Positions 41,081 to 50,500 of a DNA stretch of 64,000 nt are shown piece by piece. Each line of letters begins with the position of its first letter. Position 1 is the first letter of the stretch. Source of the stretch: an uncultured Methanomassiliicoccus sp. (lineage in GTDB: Archaea > Thermoplasmatota > Thermoplasmata > Methanomassiliicoccales > Methanomassiliicoccaceae); the NCBI GenBank assembly GCA_944319735.1, contig CALUEU010000006.1, positions 95,437 through 159,436 on the forward strand. Direction: 5' to 3'. Under the pieces are notes generated by a model. That model worked only from the letters and a program-made list of their open reading frames with translations. It searched no databases and was not told the DNA's origin. Made by a program: the position numbers and the translations under genes.

Positions 41081-42718
41081 ATGGCAGGGCACATTCTGAG
41101 CGAAGGCGAGATCGAAGAGACAGTGATTAATCTTCTATCTTCCACTACTGAGGATGAGGTCCTGGAATTCAAAGAAAAAAAGCACGGTTTCGATGAAAAA
41201 GAGCTCGGTCGCTACTTCTCTGCATTGTCGAACGAGGCTACGCTTAGAGGTAAGGACTGCGCATGGATCATTTTCGGCGTGATGAACGATCGTTCCGTAG
41301 TAGGGACCGATGTTCTGCCCACAAAAGAATCACGCATGGCGCTCAGGAAGGACCTGGCGGACCTGATGACCAATAGGATAACTTTCATTGAGATCTACGA
41401 ATCCGCTGTTGGTGGGAAACGCGTGCTTCTCTTTCAGATCCCGTCATCTCCAGGCGTTGTTGTCATGTATAACGACATAGCATACGGTCGTGACGGGGAA
41501 AGCCTCGTGGGGTTGAACCTAGAGAAAATAAACCGAATACAATTTAGACATACGGATTGGTCTGCCGAGGTAATAGATCATACGATCGATGATCTTGATC
41601 CCTATGCCATCGCATATGCAAGACGCAAGTATTCCGAAAAGAACCCCGGTATCGCCGAACATCTTGCCCAATGGAGCGACGAGGAGTTCCTCTCACGTCT
41701 GAATCTGACCGTCAGTGGAAAGCTAACCAATGCTGCCGCATTGCTACTCGGGAAGGATCATGGTATCTCGGAGCACGGCGGCATGGTATGGATCAGCTGG
41801 ATCCTGAAGGATAAGAACAACATGCCGCTTGATTACGAACATTGCGAGAGACCGTTCTTGTTGGCGACGGAAAAAGTATATTCCCACATAACCAACTTGA
41901 CGTACAGGCGAGTCATGGAAGGACTCAGTGCAGAAGAGATGCCCACATACGATCCGCAGACGCTTCGCGAGGCCATCAATAATGCGCTGATTCATTCAGA
42001 TTACAGGAAAGGCAAACGCATTGATGTCATCGAGATTCAGAACGAGTGTGTGATAATCTCGAATCCAGGGGACTTCATTCCGAGTTCAATAGATTCCATA
42101 GTTCTCTCTGACAGGTCATCGTCCATATGCAGAAATCAGCTGATGGCTGATACCATGTATAAGCTCGGTCTTGTGGATTCCATCGGTCTCGGGATCAAGA
42201 AGATGTTCTATTCGCAAATCAAACGCCATTTTCCGTTACCGGAATACACGTTCGACGAATACGGTGTATCACTTAGATTGACTGGCCATGTGGTTAGTGA
42301 GGCAGTCGCGCGCATAATCCATTTCAACAGCGACATAGAGATGAGGGACATCATGGCCCTTGACAGATGTCAGAAGGGCTTACCATTGTCAGATGAGGAT
42401 CTCGATCGTCTAAAGCGTATCAAATCAACACTCATACACGGGAACGAACTGCCAGAGATATTTGCGGGAACGCATCAGGTACAGGAGAGTAACGACCATG
42501 TTGCGGTTACAGTGCTTACAGAAAATCAGAGAGCGATACTTGCAAGCATTGGACGTAATCCGCAGATAACTACAAAGGATCTGTCTGCTGAAGTAGGCAT
42601 ATCATCCAGATCCGTCCGTGACAATCTGAAGACAATGTCAGACAGAGGCATCATCGCAAGGGAAGGCACTAGGAAGGTCGGCAAATGGGTGATTCTTGTA
42701 ACAGATCATGAATTCTGA
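41081..42718 (+). CDS. AlbA_2/Schlafen-type ATP-binding regulator with C-terminal HTH (inserted gene)
   Basis: 545 aa from ATG 41081 (MAGHILSEGEIEETVINLL). N-terminal AlbA_2 domain (LEFKEKKHGFDEKELGRYFSALSNEA, AWIIFGVMND), a middle region with REAINNALIHSDYRKGKRIDV (HATPase-like signature of COG2865 proteins) and a C-terminal winged helix (NPQITTKDLSAEVGISSRSVRDNLKTM). A predicted DNA- or RNA-binding regulator or defence-related protein; role unproven. Codon use is more G/C-rich than its neighbours, and direct repeats flank it, so it looks recently acquired. Only distantly like the 42853 gene. Confidence 0.8.
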   Translation: MAGHILSEGEIEETVINLLSSTTEDEVLEFKEKKHGFDEKELGRYFSALSNEATLRGKDCAWIIFGVMNDRSVVGTDVLPTKESRMALRKDLADLMTNRITFIEIYESAVGGKRVLLFQIPSSPGVVVMYNDIAYGRDGESLVGLNLEKINRIQFRHTDWSAEVIDHTIDDLDPYAIAYARRKYSEKNPGIAEHLAQWSDEEFLSRLNLTVSGKLTNAAALLLGKDHGISEHGGMVWISWILKDKNNMPLDYEHCERPFLLATEKVYSHITNLTYRRVMEGLSAEEMPTYDPQTLREAINNALIHSDYRKGKRIDVIEIQNECVIISNPGDFIPSSIDSIVLSDRSSSICRNQLMADTMYKLGLVDSIGLGIKKMFYSQIKRHFPLPEYTFDEYGVSLRLTGHVVSEAVARIIHFNSDIEMRDIMALDRCQKGLPLSDEDLDRLKRIKSTLIHGNELPEIFAGTHQVQESNDHVAVTVLTENQRAILASIGRNPQITTKDLSAEVGISSRSVRDNLKTMSDRGIIAREGTRKVGKWVILVTDHEF

Positions 42719-42722
42719 CGTC

Positions 42723-42755
42723 TGCCTCCGCTTTGCCTCCGCTTTGCCTCCGCAA
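42723..42755. repeat. Three tandem 11-bp repeats at the insertion junction
   Basis: TGCCTCCGCTT, TGCCTCCGCTT, TGCCTCCGCAA directly after the inserted gene and just before the right direct repeat. Confidence 0.8.
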
Positions 42756-42761
42756 CGTTTC

Positions 42762-42954
42762 CCTCAGCTCAGAAAGAAAGGTCTCAGTACTACTTCTGGA
42801 ACGAGCACGTCACAGACGATCAGGTATATCAGTGATTTTCACTGATTCTTTTTTATTTTTTCAAAATATAACTGGCACCTTTGCCAGCTCCTTTTTTTGC
42901 AATAATGCCTTTTTTATCCAGACTGTTAAGAATACGCAGTGCTGTAGACTTAGA
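42762..42954. repeat. Direct repeat, right copy (about 193 bp)
   Basis: Second copy of 40748-40938, with small differences. Its right half is the functional 3' end of the AlbA_2 gene at 42853-44151; its left half is a displaced 3' end of the LonB-like gene. Confidence 0.85.
42764..42835 (+). pseudogene. Displaced 3' end of the LonB-like ATPase gene
   Basis: 23 codons SAQKERSQYYFWNEHVTDDQ plus VYQ and TGA, identical to the end of the 39289-40821 protein except Val for Ala. No start codon or upstream frame. Confidence 0.8.
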
Positions 42955-44151
42955 TATATTGAACTCTGATTCCATATCTTTGCGAGTGACGACATCTCTG
43001 TTTCTGAATATCTGAAGGATTTTGTCTTCTTCAGCAGTGGCGGATATTTTCATGTTTGAATTGTCTGAATAATTGATGTTCGGCAGTGTGACTTTGAATA
43101 CGTTGTCTGAAACTTCAATATCTGGCTTCATAAGATACTCTTCATAACTGCTCATCATTTTCATGATTCCAGTTCCATAAGCTTCAATAAAATTCAATCT
43201 GTAAAAAATGTCTGCAAGTTTCTTGTTCCTGAGAAGTGATATTCCCAGCATAATATCATCATAAGAAATCCCTTTTACAAGTCCGCCGATATTTACAAAC
43301 TCAATTCTGTCATCAAAAATACTGATGAGCGTGCTGCTGCTGAATGAGTAGTCCCTGTGAACAACTGCATTGAGCAGCGCTTCTCTTACCGCTTCAGGCG
43401 GATAATCCCTGATATCAATTCTTTCCAGGCCCTTAAATTCAGCACGGACATGATTGTGCATATCAATGAATTCATATGCGTCTTCAATCTGAGACAATAA
43501 AGAGCCGGATAATTCAGCACGATTCTTGAATATTGTTTTTACGCTCCCCTCGAAAACCGCTAACTTAATTGAGTAAGGGCATTGATCAGAAAGCAGTAAT
43601 GCCAGATTAGTATACAATCCGCTTTCATTAACTAAGCCTAAAGTTCTTTTTTGAGCGTCATCAAATAAAATTTTTCTATTTTCAAAAACTTCGTCTGCTT
43701 TATTGAATGTTAACTGCTGATTAAGTGAAACTGCATCTTCAAAGCGGTCTCCGCTTGTCTCTTTTATCATATTCAGGATAGCACTTTCAGTTGCAGGAAC
43801 AGTGGATGCTCCCTGACGTACAAAAACTCCTTCCGGCCTGATTCCTTTTCCAGAAAGATAGTAGGGTCTGGCGGTTCCCCTTTGCACCGTTATGATTATC
43901 ACGGCTTTATTGTCTATGAGCTCACAATCACAATGTATGAACATCGTTACATCAGGACGTATTGCATCCCTGACAGCATTGGTGACTTTGAGCATGGTGT
44001 CGTCGACATCATTAACTCCGCAAACTGTTCCATCATTGTCTATACCGATGAAGAGTTTACCGCCGCTGCTGTTAGCAAATGCTATTATTGTTTTTTTTAT
44101 ATTTTCTGTATACTCTCTTTTAAATTCAGTAGTTTTATTTTCAATAAACAT
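42853..44151 (-). CDS. AlbA_2/Schlafen-type regulator with C-terminal HTH
   Basis: 432 aa. N-terminal AlbA_2 domain (TTEFKREYTENIKKTIIAFANSSGGKLFIGIDNDGTVCG, in sections), middle HATPase-like region (YPPEAVREALLNAVVHRDYSFSSSTLISIFDDRIEFVNIGGL), C-terminal HTH (VVTRKDMESEFNISKSTALRILNSLDKKG). Belongs to the COG2865-type predicted regulators. Its promoter region holds an array of TTCGAA-containing repeats, one a perfect 11+11 palindrome, so self-regulation is likely. It converges with the duplicated end of the LonB gene. Confidence 0.85.
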   Translation of the reverse strand: MFIENKTTEFKREYTENIKKTIIAFANSSGGKLFIGIDNDGTVCGVNDVDDTMLKVTNAVRDAIRPDVTMFIHCDCELIDNKAVIIITVQRGTARPYYLSGKGIRPEGVFVRQGASTVPATESAILNMIKETSGDRFEDAVSLNQQLTFNKADEVFENRKILFDDAQKRTLGLVNESGLYTNLALLLSDQCPYSIKLAVFEGSVKTIFKNRAELSGSLLSQIEDAYEFIDMHNHVRAEFKGLERIDIRDYPPEAVREALLNAVVHRDYSFSSSTLISIFDDRIEFVNIGGLVKGISYDDIMLGISLLRNKKLADIFYRLNFIEAYGTGIMKMMSSYEEYLMKPDIEVSDNVFKVTLPNINYSDNSNMKISATAEEDKILQIFRNRDVVTRKDMESEFNISKSTALRILNSLDKKGIIAKKGAGKGASYILKK

Positions 44152-44176
44152 ACTATAATCCTCAAATCAGATACTC

Positions 44177-44201
44177 ATTCGAACCATAGAATGGTTCGAA
44201 T
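44177..44201. promoter_or_regulatory. Palindromic operator at the AlbA_2 promoter
   Basis: ATTCGAACCAT and ATGGTTCGAAT, perfect 11-base arms with AGA between them. With a TATA-like TTTTAAATATT upstream (about 44219-44230 on the minus strand), the palindrome covers the expected transcription start. A further half-site TGGTTCGAAT is at 44211-44220. Confidence 0.6.
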
Positions 44202-44314
44202 CATAACTTGTGGTTCGAATATTTAAAAATATGCATTTACGATAATTTCAGAATAATCAATATAAAATATTATCAAGTAACCAGATTTTAAAAATATAAA
44301 AAATAAATAACTGT

Positions 44315-44344
44315 GATTCGAACCAGATTCGAACCAGATTCGAA
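44315..44344. repeat. Tandem GATTCGAACCA repeats upstream of the AlbA_2 gene
   Basis: GATTCGAACCA twice and a third partial GATTCGAA, head to tail with 11-bp period. Same core as the palindrome at 44177-44201. Confidence 0.7.
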
Positions 44345-44378
44345 AAAAATAAAGTTGTTGATACTTTGAGTACCAACA

Positions 44379-45578
44379 TTAAGCGCTTATCTCTTTCTTC
44401 TTAGCCTTTGAGCTGCCGAGAGCGAATGACACTACAGCATACACAATACCTACTACCAGGGATACTGCTCCAAATACCAAGAACATGCCGCCGTAAGATC
44501 CCATGCCTGAAAGGATCGAAATCACTGCAAGTGTAGCGGAAAACTGTCCTAAGTTGAGAGCTGTAGAATATCCGCCCATGATTTTTCCTGAGGTCTTAGC
44601 AACAGACTGAGAAGCCAGTGTCGTCGATACAGTAGGTGCGATTATACCCATTCCTACTCCTGCAAATACCATTGAGATTATAACATACACATAGGAATGA
44701 GGTAAGTACAGCAGACATAGAGAAATGCCTAAGAAAATGAATGCCAGAGCCAGTAGTTTGAATCTTTCCAGTGCTGCCGAGATTCTTCTGAAACTGAGAC
44801 TCGTTAATGCATTGCATACACCCTGCACACCCAAGAACACTCCTGCCATGATGGAAGGGGCGCTCATCTCTGCAAGATAATATGGAAGCTTGCTTGGAAG
44901 AATGAAACACATGATCATGGCTATGAAAATCGTTGCGTAGCAGACGATGATCAGCTTCATGTTGAATTTCTCTTCCGGTTCGACATCTACTGCCATCTCT
45001 CCTTCAGGCCTGGTGGGCTCTCTGAGAGATACCAGAGCTAAAGCGAAAATCATGAATCCGATGGCGTATATCAGAAATGGATCTCTCCAGCTTATGCCTG
45101 CCAGGGCTCCTCCTGTTGTTTCCAGAAGTAGAATACCGATTCCCATTGCTGCAGACTGATAACTGAGAATTTTTATCCTTACCATTCCTGTATAATATTC
45201 GGCAATCAGCGCCGTACAGCAGCTGGTGATGCCTGCAATGCCGATACCTACAATGAAGCGTCCTGCAAGAATTGCATAGAGGTCATTGAGGAAATAACCT
45301 GAAACTCCCGCTACTCCGAAAAGAAGCAGTGAGATTAAAAGAACTTTGACTTTTCCTACTTTGTCTGAAAGAGCGCCGATAGCCAGACCGGTTATGGCGA
45401 TTGCCAGTGAAGGCAGTGTGATAATCAGATTGATAAGAGATTCAGAGGCGTCAGGAAATGCTGTGCTTATAGATGGTAGTGCTGGTGCAACTGCCGCTCC
45501 GCCCATCAGCATTAACATCGATGCCAACAAAAGGGAGATCATCGATAGCTTCGTGGGCTTGAACCCTTTTCCTTTCAT
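44379..45578 (-). CDS. MFS transporter, 12-helix type
   Basis: 399 aa from ATG 45578, which lies about 28 bases after TATAATATAA (leaderless spacing). A longer frame to 45629 crosses that box. The first half has GALSDKVGKVKVLLISLLLFG (MFS motif between helices 2 and 3) and FIVGIGIAGITSCCTALIAEYYTG (motif of helix 4-5). Closest in style to drug/sugar efflux permeases of the DHA group. Substrate unknown. Confidence 0.85.
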   Translation of the reverse strand: MKGKGFKPTKLSMISLLLASMLMLMGGAAVAPALPSISTAFPDASESLINLIITLPSLAIAITGLAIGALSDKVGKVKVLLISLLLFGVAGVSGYFLNDLYAILAGRFIVGIGIAGITSCCTALIAEYYTGMVRIKILSYQSAAMGIGILLLETTGGALAGISWRDPFLIYAIGFMIFALALVSLREPTRPEGEMAVDVEPEEKFNMKLIIVCYATIFIAMIMCFILPSKLPYYLAEMSAPSIMAGVFLGVQGVCNALTSLSFRRISAALERFKLLALAFIFLGISLCLLYLPHSYVYVIISMVFAGVGMGIIAPTVSTTLASQSVAKTSGKIMGGYSTALNLGQFSATLAVISILSGMGSYGGMFLVFGAVSLVVGIVYAVVSFALGSSKAKKKEISA

Positions 45579-45671
45579 AAAATGCTCAAAGTGACTTGTT
45601 ATATTATAATTGCGACCAGCATCTGACACTCATAGTACAAAAAATATACATTTTCTGAAGGAAATCAGACA

Positions 45672-46109
45672 CTACGAGTCTTCAAGCGTCATGACAAATG
45701 CATCTTCACCGTCATGGTAATACTCTTCCTTCAGATCTTTCAGCTTAAATCCAAAGCGCTGATAGAAGCGTATGGCGTTGATGTTGTTTTTCCTCACTTC
45801 CAACTCGATATTAAGACAGTTTAAAGATCTGCAGGCTGAGAGAAACTGCATCATCATTTCCGATCCTATTCCTCTGTGTCTCATGTCAGGATTGACAGTC
45901 AACATGAGAAGTTGTATCTGTCCCGGAGAAACTACAGAACCTAAGAGGAATCCAGCGATGCCTGCTTCTGTTTCCGCTACAATGCAGCCTTCCGGCCAGG
46001 CTTTCGGCAGGACTAGAAAGACATTGGGATCGTATTCCTCTTCAAGGGTTGAACAGACCAGATCGTAAACGGCTGGAGCGTCTGAATTCTGAAATTTTCT
46101 GAGATACAC
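45672..46109 (-). CDS. GNAT acetyltransferase, RimI-like
   Basis: 145 aa. Acetyl-CoA motif A is MLTVNPDMRHRGIGSEMMMQFL (R-x-x-G-I-G), followed by IELEVRKNNINAIRFYQRFGFK, the RimI/ArdA-type motif B. Likely acetylates protein N termini. It lies 25 bases after the stop of the transglutaminase-like gene. Confidence 0.85.
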   Translation of the reverse strand: MYLRKFQNSDAPAVYDLVCSTLEEEYDPNVFLVLPKAWPEGCIVAETEAGIAGFLLGSVVSPGQIQLLMLTVNPDMRHRGIGSEMMMQFLSACRSLNCLNIELEVRKNNINAIRFYQRFGFKLKDLKEEYYHDGEDAFVMTLEDS

Positions 46110-46134
46110 TGCTTTGATATTGTTTTTACAGCGT

Positions 46135-47076
46135 TTAATTGTTTTCTCTAATCATTATATGAAATACCATCTGATGAGGGTTGCAGGATATGCCTGCTTC
46201 TTTGACTTTTAATTCTGAAAGTGTTTCTCTTATCATCTGGTAAGCAGTTTCTTTTGAAAAGGGGAATTTTACGATTATGTCTTTGTCTCCTTTTGTCAGC
46301 ATTTTCATCAGCTGCTGCTTTGTTCCTACTACCGCATCATTTTTGTAATAGTAACTCTGCTGCACAGCACATCTAGCCCAGAGATGTTTTGTAGCCTTGT
46401 GATCTGCTTCTATTTCATAGTCTGAAAGATTGAAGTAATCATAGCGTTTGATGTTTGTACTTAGAGAATTATCAAATGTAATATCCAAATGATACCATAT
46501 TTCATCGATGTTTATGCAGTTCCAGGCATGTGCTTCATCTTTCCTTCCCTTAGGAGTCTTTGCTACTCCGAAAACTACCATTGAGTTGATGTTAAGCATG
46601 TCGAAAAGAAACTTTGCCGTTTTTGAGATTCCTTCGCAGACACCCACTCCTCGCAGCAGAGGTCCTATGATTGAGTGTGCTTCCGGCTTGTGTCCGTCTC
46701 CGTATGTTATGCCTAAGAGAAGATCATGAATGAATAACTCCTTTGCATAGTCGTTTAGAGTGTAGGCGTCTTTAATCAAGTGTTCTGCCTGCTTCCTACA
46801 ATCTTCTGATATCATCTTTATTTCCCTTGAGGAATGTGTGTATGACGGCATGACGATTATCTGTGAATTTTGATTCTTCAAAGCTCTGTATCCTTTAGTG
46901 TAAAAAATTTCTGGATAGTCTAAAAGAACTGACTCGAAAATATCCTTGAGGGCTTCATCTGAACACTGCGGAACTATGATTTCCTTGAGATGTCTGCTTA
47001 TCCCTGATTTTAAAGAGTCATATATCTGAATCTGCAGAGGCGAAAGCGTCTTTCTGTAGCCTTGAAAAACCTGCAT
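46135..47076 (-). CDS. Transglutaminase-like cysteine protease-fold protein
   Basis: 313 aa from ATG 47076 (MQVFQGYRKTLSPLQIQIYD, AGGA upstream). The catalytic triad can be seen: Cys in RGVGVCEGISKTAKFL, His in DEAHAWNCINID and Asp in WYHLDITFDNS. No signal peptide, so unlike secreted members it is probably cytoplasmic. It may hydrolyse or transfer amide bonds; the substrate is unknown. Likely co-transcribed with the GNAT gene. Confidence 0.8.
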   Translation of the reverse strand: MQVFQGYRKTLSPLQIQIYDSLKSGISRHLKEIIVPQCSDEALKDIFESVLLDYPEIFYTKGYRALKNQNSQIIVMPSYTHSSREIKMISEDCRKQAEHLIKDAYTLNDYAKELFIHDLLLGITYGDGHKPEAHSIIGPLLRGVGVCEGISKTAKFLFDMLNINSMVVFGVAKTPKGRKDEAHAWNCINIDEIWYHLDITFDNSLSTNIKRYDYFNLSDYEIEADHKATKHLWARCAVQQSYYYKNDAVVGTKQQLMKMLTKGDKDIIVKFPFSKETAYQMIRETLSELKVKEAGISCNPHQMVFHIMIRENN

Positions 47077-47183
47077 AGTGTTTCCTGCTGAGTGTTTTAT
47101 GGTAAGCAGTAAGCCTTCATATGTTTTGTCTGTGCTGCACCTTCTGCACAATTTATAAACTGTTGCAATGTATTGTAAGAGCT

Positions 47184-47465
47184 ATGGTAAAGCAAGTCAA
47201 TGCAGCTCACATTCTTGTAGGCTCAGAAAAAGATGCCAAGAACATAATGGCCCGTATCGAGAAAGGAGAAAACTTCGCTGATCTAGCCAAGCGTTTCTCA
47301 AAATGCCCTTCCAAATCCAAAGGTGGAGATCTAGGCTGGTTCGGCAAGGGACAAATGGTTCCAGAATTTGAGAGCGCTGCGTTCAATGCATCGAAAGGTG
47401 CTGTTGTCGGTCCGGTAAAAACAGAGTTCGGATGGCACATTATTCAAGTAAAAGACTTAAAGTGA
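47184..47465 (+). CDS. Single-domain parvulin-type peptidyl-prolyl isomerase (second copy)
   Basis: 93 aa from ATG 47184 (MVKQVNAAHILVGSEKDAKN). Same length and pattern as the 2034 gene: CPSKSKGGDLGWFGKGQMVPEFESAAF and VKTEFGWHIIQVKDL. The clear divergence between them suggests an old duplication. A plus-strand extension to 47121 lacks a start signal. Confidence 0.9.
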   Translation: MVKQVNAAHILVGSEKDAKNIMARIEKGENFADLAKRFSKCPSKSKGGDLGWFGKGQMVPEFESAAFNASKGAVVGPVKTEFGWHIIQVKDLK

Positions 47466-47479
47466 TTTTATTAAAAAAA

Positions 47480-47520
47480 GACTCTTAGAGATTTTCCTAA
47501 GAGTCGTTGATTTTTATTTT
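47480..47520. terminator. Bidirectional terminator between parvulin and giant surface-protein genes
   Basis: GACTCTTAG / CTAAGAGTC, a perfect 9-bp stem (47480-47505), with A7 on the left and T-rich sequence on the right. Confidence 0.75.
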
Positions 47521-47541
47521 GATGGAGGAAGTTTCTGGAAG

Positions 47542-50500
47542 TCAATGCTTCCAGTGAGCATAGACTTTCATGCTCTGAGTTATTTCAGTATCTTCTGTTA
47601 TTAACTCTCCTGATTCTGAGTACCAGCCTTCGAAGTTACTGCTTGAGTGAGAAGGAAGTCTGTCTTTGAGAGTTCCTTTTCCGATGATGATAACTGAAGC
47701 ATATTTCTCTTCGTCATCTTTGTTTTCGTAGAATGATATTCTCTTTGTTGATGCTATCACTGCTGCCATGAATCCTGCGAATAATGCGAAAATGAAGAGG
47801 ATCATGAAGTTTGAGTTGTTTTTCCATTCAGCATACAATGTCAAAGAGTCTTCATTGATTATTGTGTTGAAGTCAAACTTGTTCTTCAGCTCTTTATCAG
47901 TATACCATCCGTTCAGATCTTTTCCTATTCCTGCTGAGACATTAGGTTCGATTATCTTTGTCTTCTTACACGCTAACGTCATGTAGACTTCGCTGTCAAT
48001 GATGTAAGTGACTAAGACGTAATCTTCGTTCAACTCAAACTTAGCGTATACAGTCATGTCGTCGTTTACGATTGTATTCGCTGTGAAGACTTCTCCTTCT
48101 TTCGTATACCAGCCTAAGAAGTCAAATCCTTCTTTTACGGGATCAGGCTGCATTGCTCCGTTTAATGCTGTGTGTATGTGAGTTGAAGATATACCGTAGA
48201 TTTCGTTGTCAACAATGAAAGTAACCGAGACTTCCTTTCCCGATATGGGATCAGACTCCCATATTGCTGTTAAGCAGACATTTCTTGAAGGCATTCTGAA
48301 TCTCTCATCAGGCTGATAAGTTGTCTGAGTTACTGAGTCGCACCAGCCTTTGAATGTATATCCGTTTTTCCTGAGATCTGCAGATTTGACTGTTACAAAT
48401 TCGCCTGCGAAGTGAAGTTCCGCCTTCGGAACTTCTCCTTCTCCTCCATTGGCGTTGTATTCTACTTTGTATATTGTTGGAGTCGGCGAGTCTTTCGGTT
48501 CCCATTTGGCATATAGTGTTACGTCTGCTGTAACTACGTCTTTGTCGAAGTCCCAAGGATCTGTTAATGCTGCATCTTTGTACCAGCCTGCGAATTTACA
48601 TCCTGATTTTATCGGGTCCGGTGTTGGCTTTTCAACTAACCCATTGTGTTCAACTGACTGTTCAGGTATGTTGCTGCCGCCCTTGGAGTCGAATGTTACT
48701 GTGTGAGTCTGATCAGGGTTTGTAGAGTCTAGGATCCAGACTGCATAAAGCGTCAGATCAGTTGTAAGTTTCCAAGGTTCGAATGCTTGGCTTAGATTGT
48801 AGCTTGCACCCTTACCATCTGCTTGGGTGTTCCAGGATTTGATTGCATATCCAGTCCTGTTAAAGCCTTTTCCATCACTCAGTGTGAAGTTTGAATCATA
48901 AGTTGCAGTACCGTTTTCAATTGTTCCGCTTCCGGAGTTATTGTTGTATGAGATTGTGTATGTATCAGCGGTCAAACCAATATCTTTCACAAAAGTAAAT
49001 CCATCATTTGCATCAACGGGATAATCGGATTGTGTAAGATCTATCGTAGATTCTTTATATCCCAATTTTTCAGCAGTTATTGTTCCTATCGTTCCATAAG
49101 GAACGTTGGAGATTATGTAAGTTCCGTTTGCACTAATAGATACATTGCCAATCGATTCTTCTTCAGATTTCAGGATTATAGATACACCAGAGAGAGGGTT
49201 GTTGTTGCTGTCTGTAACAGTTCCTGAAATTGTGTAAGTCTGAAGAGATACCTTTTCAGTATTCTGGACAGAGTTCTTGTAGTTTCCAATTCCATTTATT
49301 TTAATATCTACCGTTACATTGCTCAGATCGCTAGCATTTAAATTTTTAACACTAATTGTGTAATCAGTGTCTTTCTTCAATGGCGTGTTGCTTATATTGG
49401 TATCAATTACGGTCGCAGTCACATATTCCGGGCTTATCACGGTTTGACCGTGATATTTTTCACTTATACTGATCGATTTGATCATGTCCTCGGCAATCGC
49501 CTTCGGAGTTATCTTACCATTCAAAGTAATAGTTGCTGCATTTTCATTTTCAAACTCAAAATTATCAGCATAATTACTGTTGATTAAGAATTTTGCAGTA
49601 ATGTTATTTTCAGCAACGATATTATTCGAATATTGCACATTAGAGCTAGCATAAAGTGAGGAATCTAAGTTTAATACATTATTGAAATTAAATTTAGATA
49701 AGTCTGAAACATTGGAAGATGTGACGGTATAATGTGTGTCTAATATCAGTGGAGCAACATTACTAGATCCATCATATTCTTTTTCGATGTATGATTTATT
49801 TTCTGATGCGGATGTATATGGATCTTTGGGCGATATTGTTAATTTAACTTTGTCAATGGTTACCTGCACCACATTGCTTTCAGATCCATTGTATGCATCA
49901 TTTCCACCTGTCACAGCTTTAACATAATATGTACCCGCATTTGTAGGAAGGCCGGGAGTCCAAGTGTCATTATTAGAATTGTATTTATCTGAAGTTTGAT
50001 ATTTGTACGTGATGATTGGCCTTAGAGTTTCTGGTATTGATTCACGGCTTCCGTCTAAAATTGAAACAGTCCATTTAGTAGAATCTAATTCTTCACCGCT
50101 GTAAACAAAACCAGTGTTGTCTGAGACTGTTATAGATATGTCTGATTTGGTGATGATAAGTTGTGGATCAGTCACGCTGCCGCTGAGAACAGCCATGCTG
50201 GAGACCACAGGAGTCTGAGTTACATCACTGTAAAGCTGGATAGAATAATTTTGTTGATCTTTACCTATGGTTCCTAAAGTTATATCCGAATATGAGTTTA
50301 CAACAGACCCATGATTTAAGAATGTTGACGATAAGTCTCCACTTATGCTGCAGTACTTTCCTTGATCATTGCTTAATGTTGAGAAGATAGGATTTTTCTG
50401 AGTTCCACTCAATAAGGCCGTATAATCTTCCAAGGAATAAACATAATAAGCTATCTTGTTGCCGATTGATGTTTCATTATCTCCTACATAAATTTTGATA

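Noticed and set aside
40941..42761. Insertion sequence carrying a transposase
   Set aside because: The only gene is an AlbA_2-type regulator; no terminal inverted repeats or DDE/HUH motifs, and the flanking repeats are far longer than target-site duplications.
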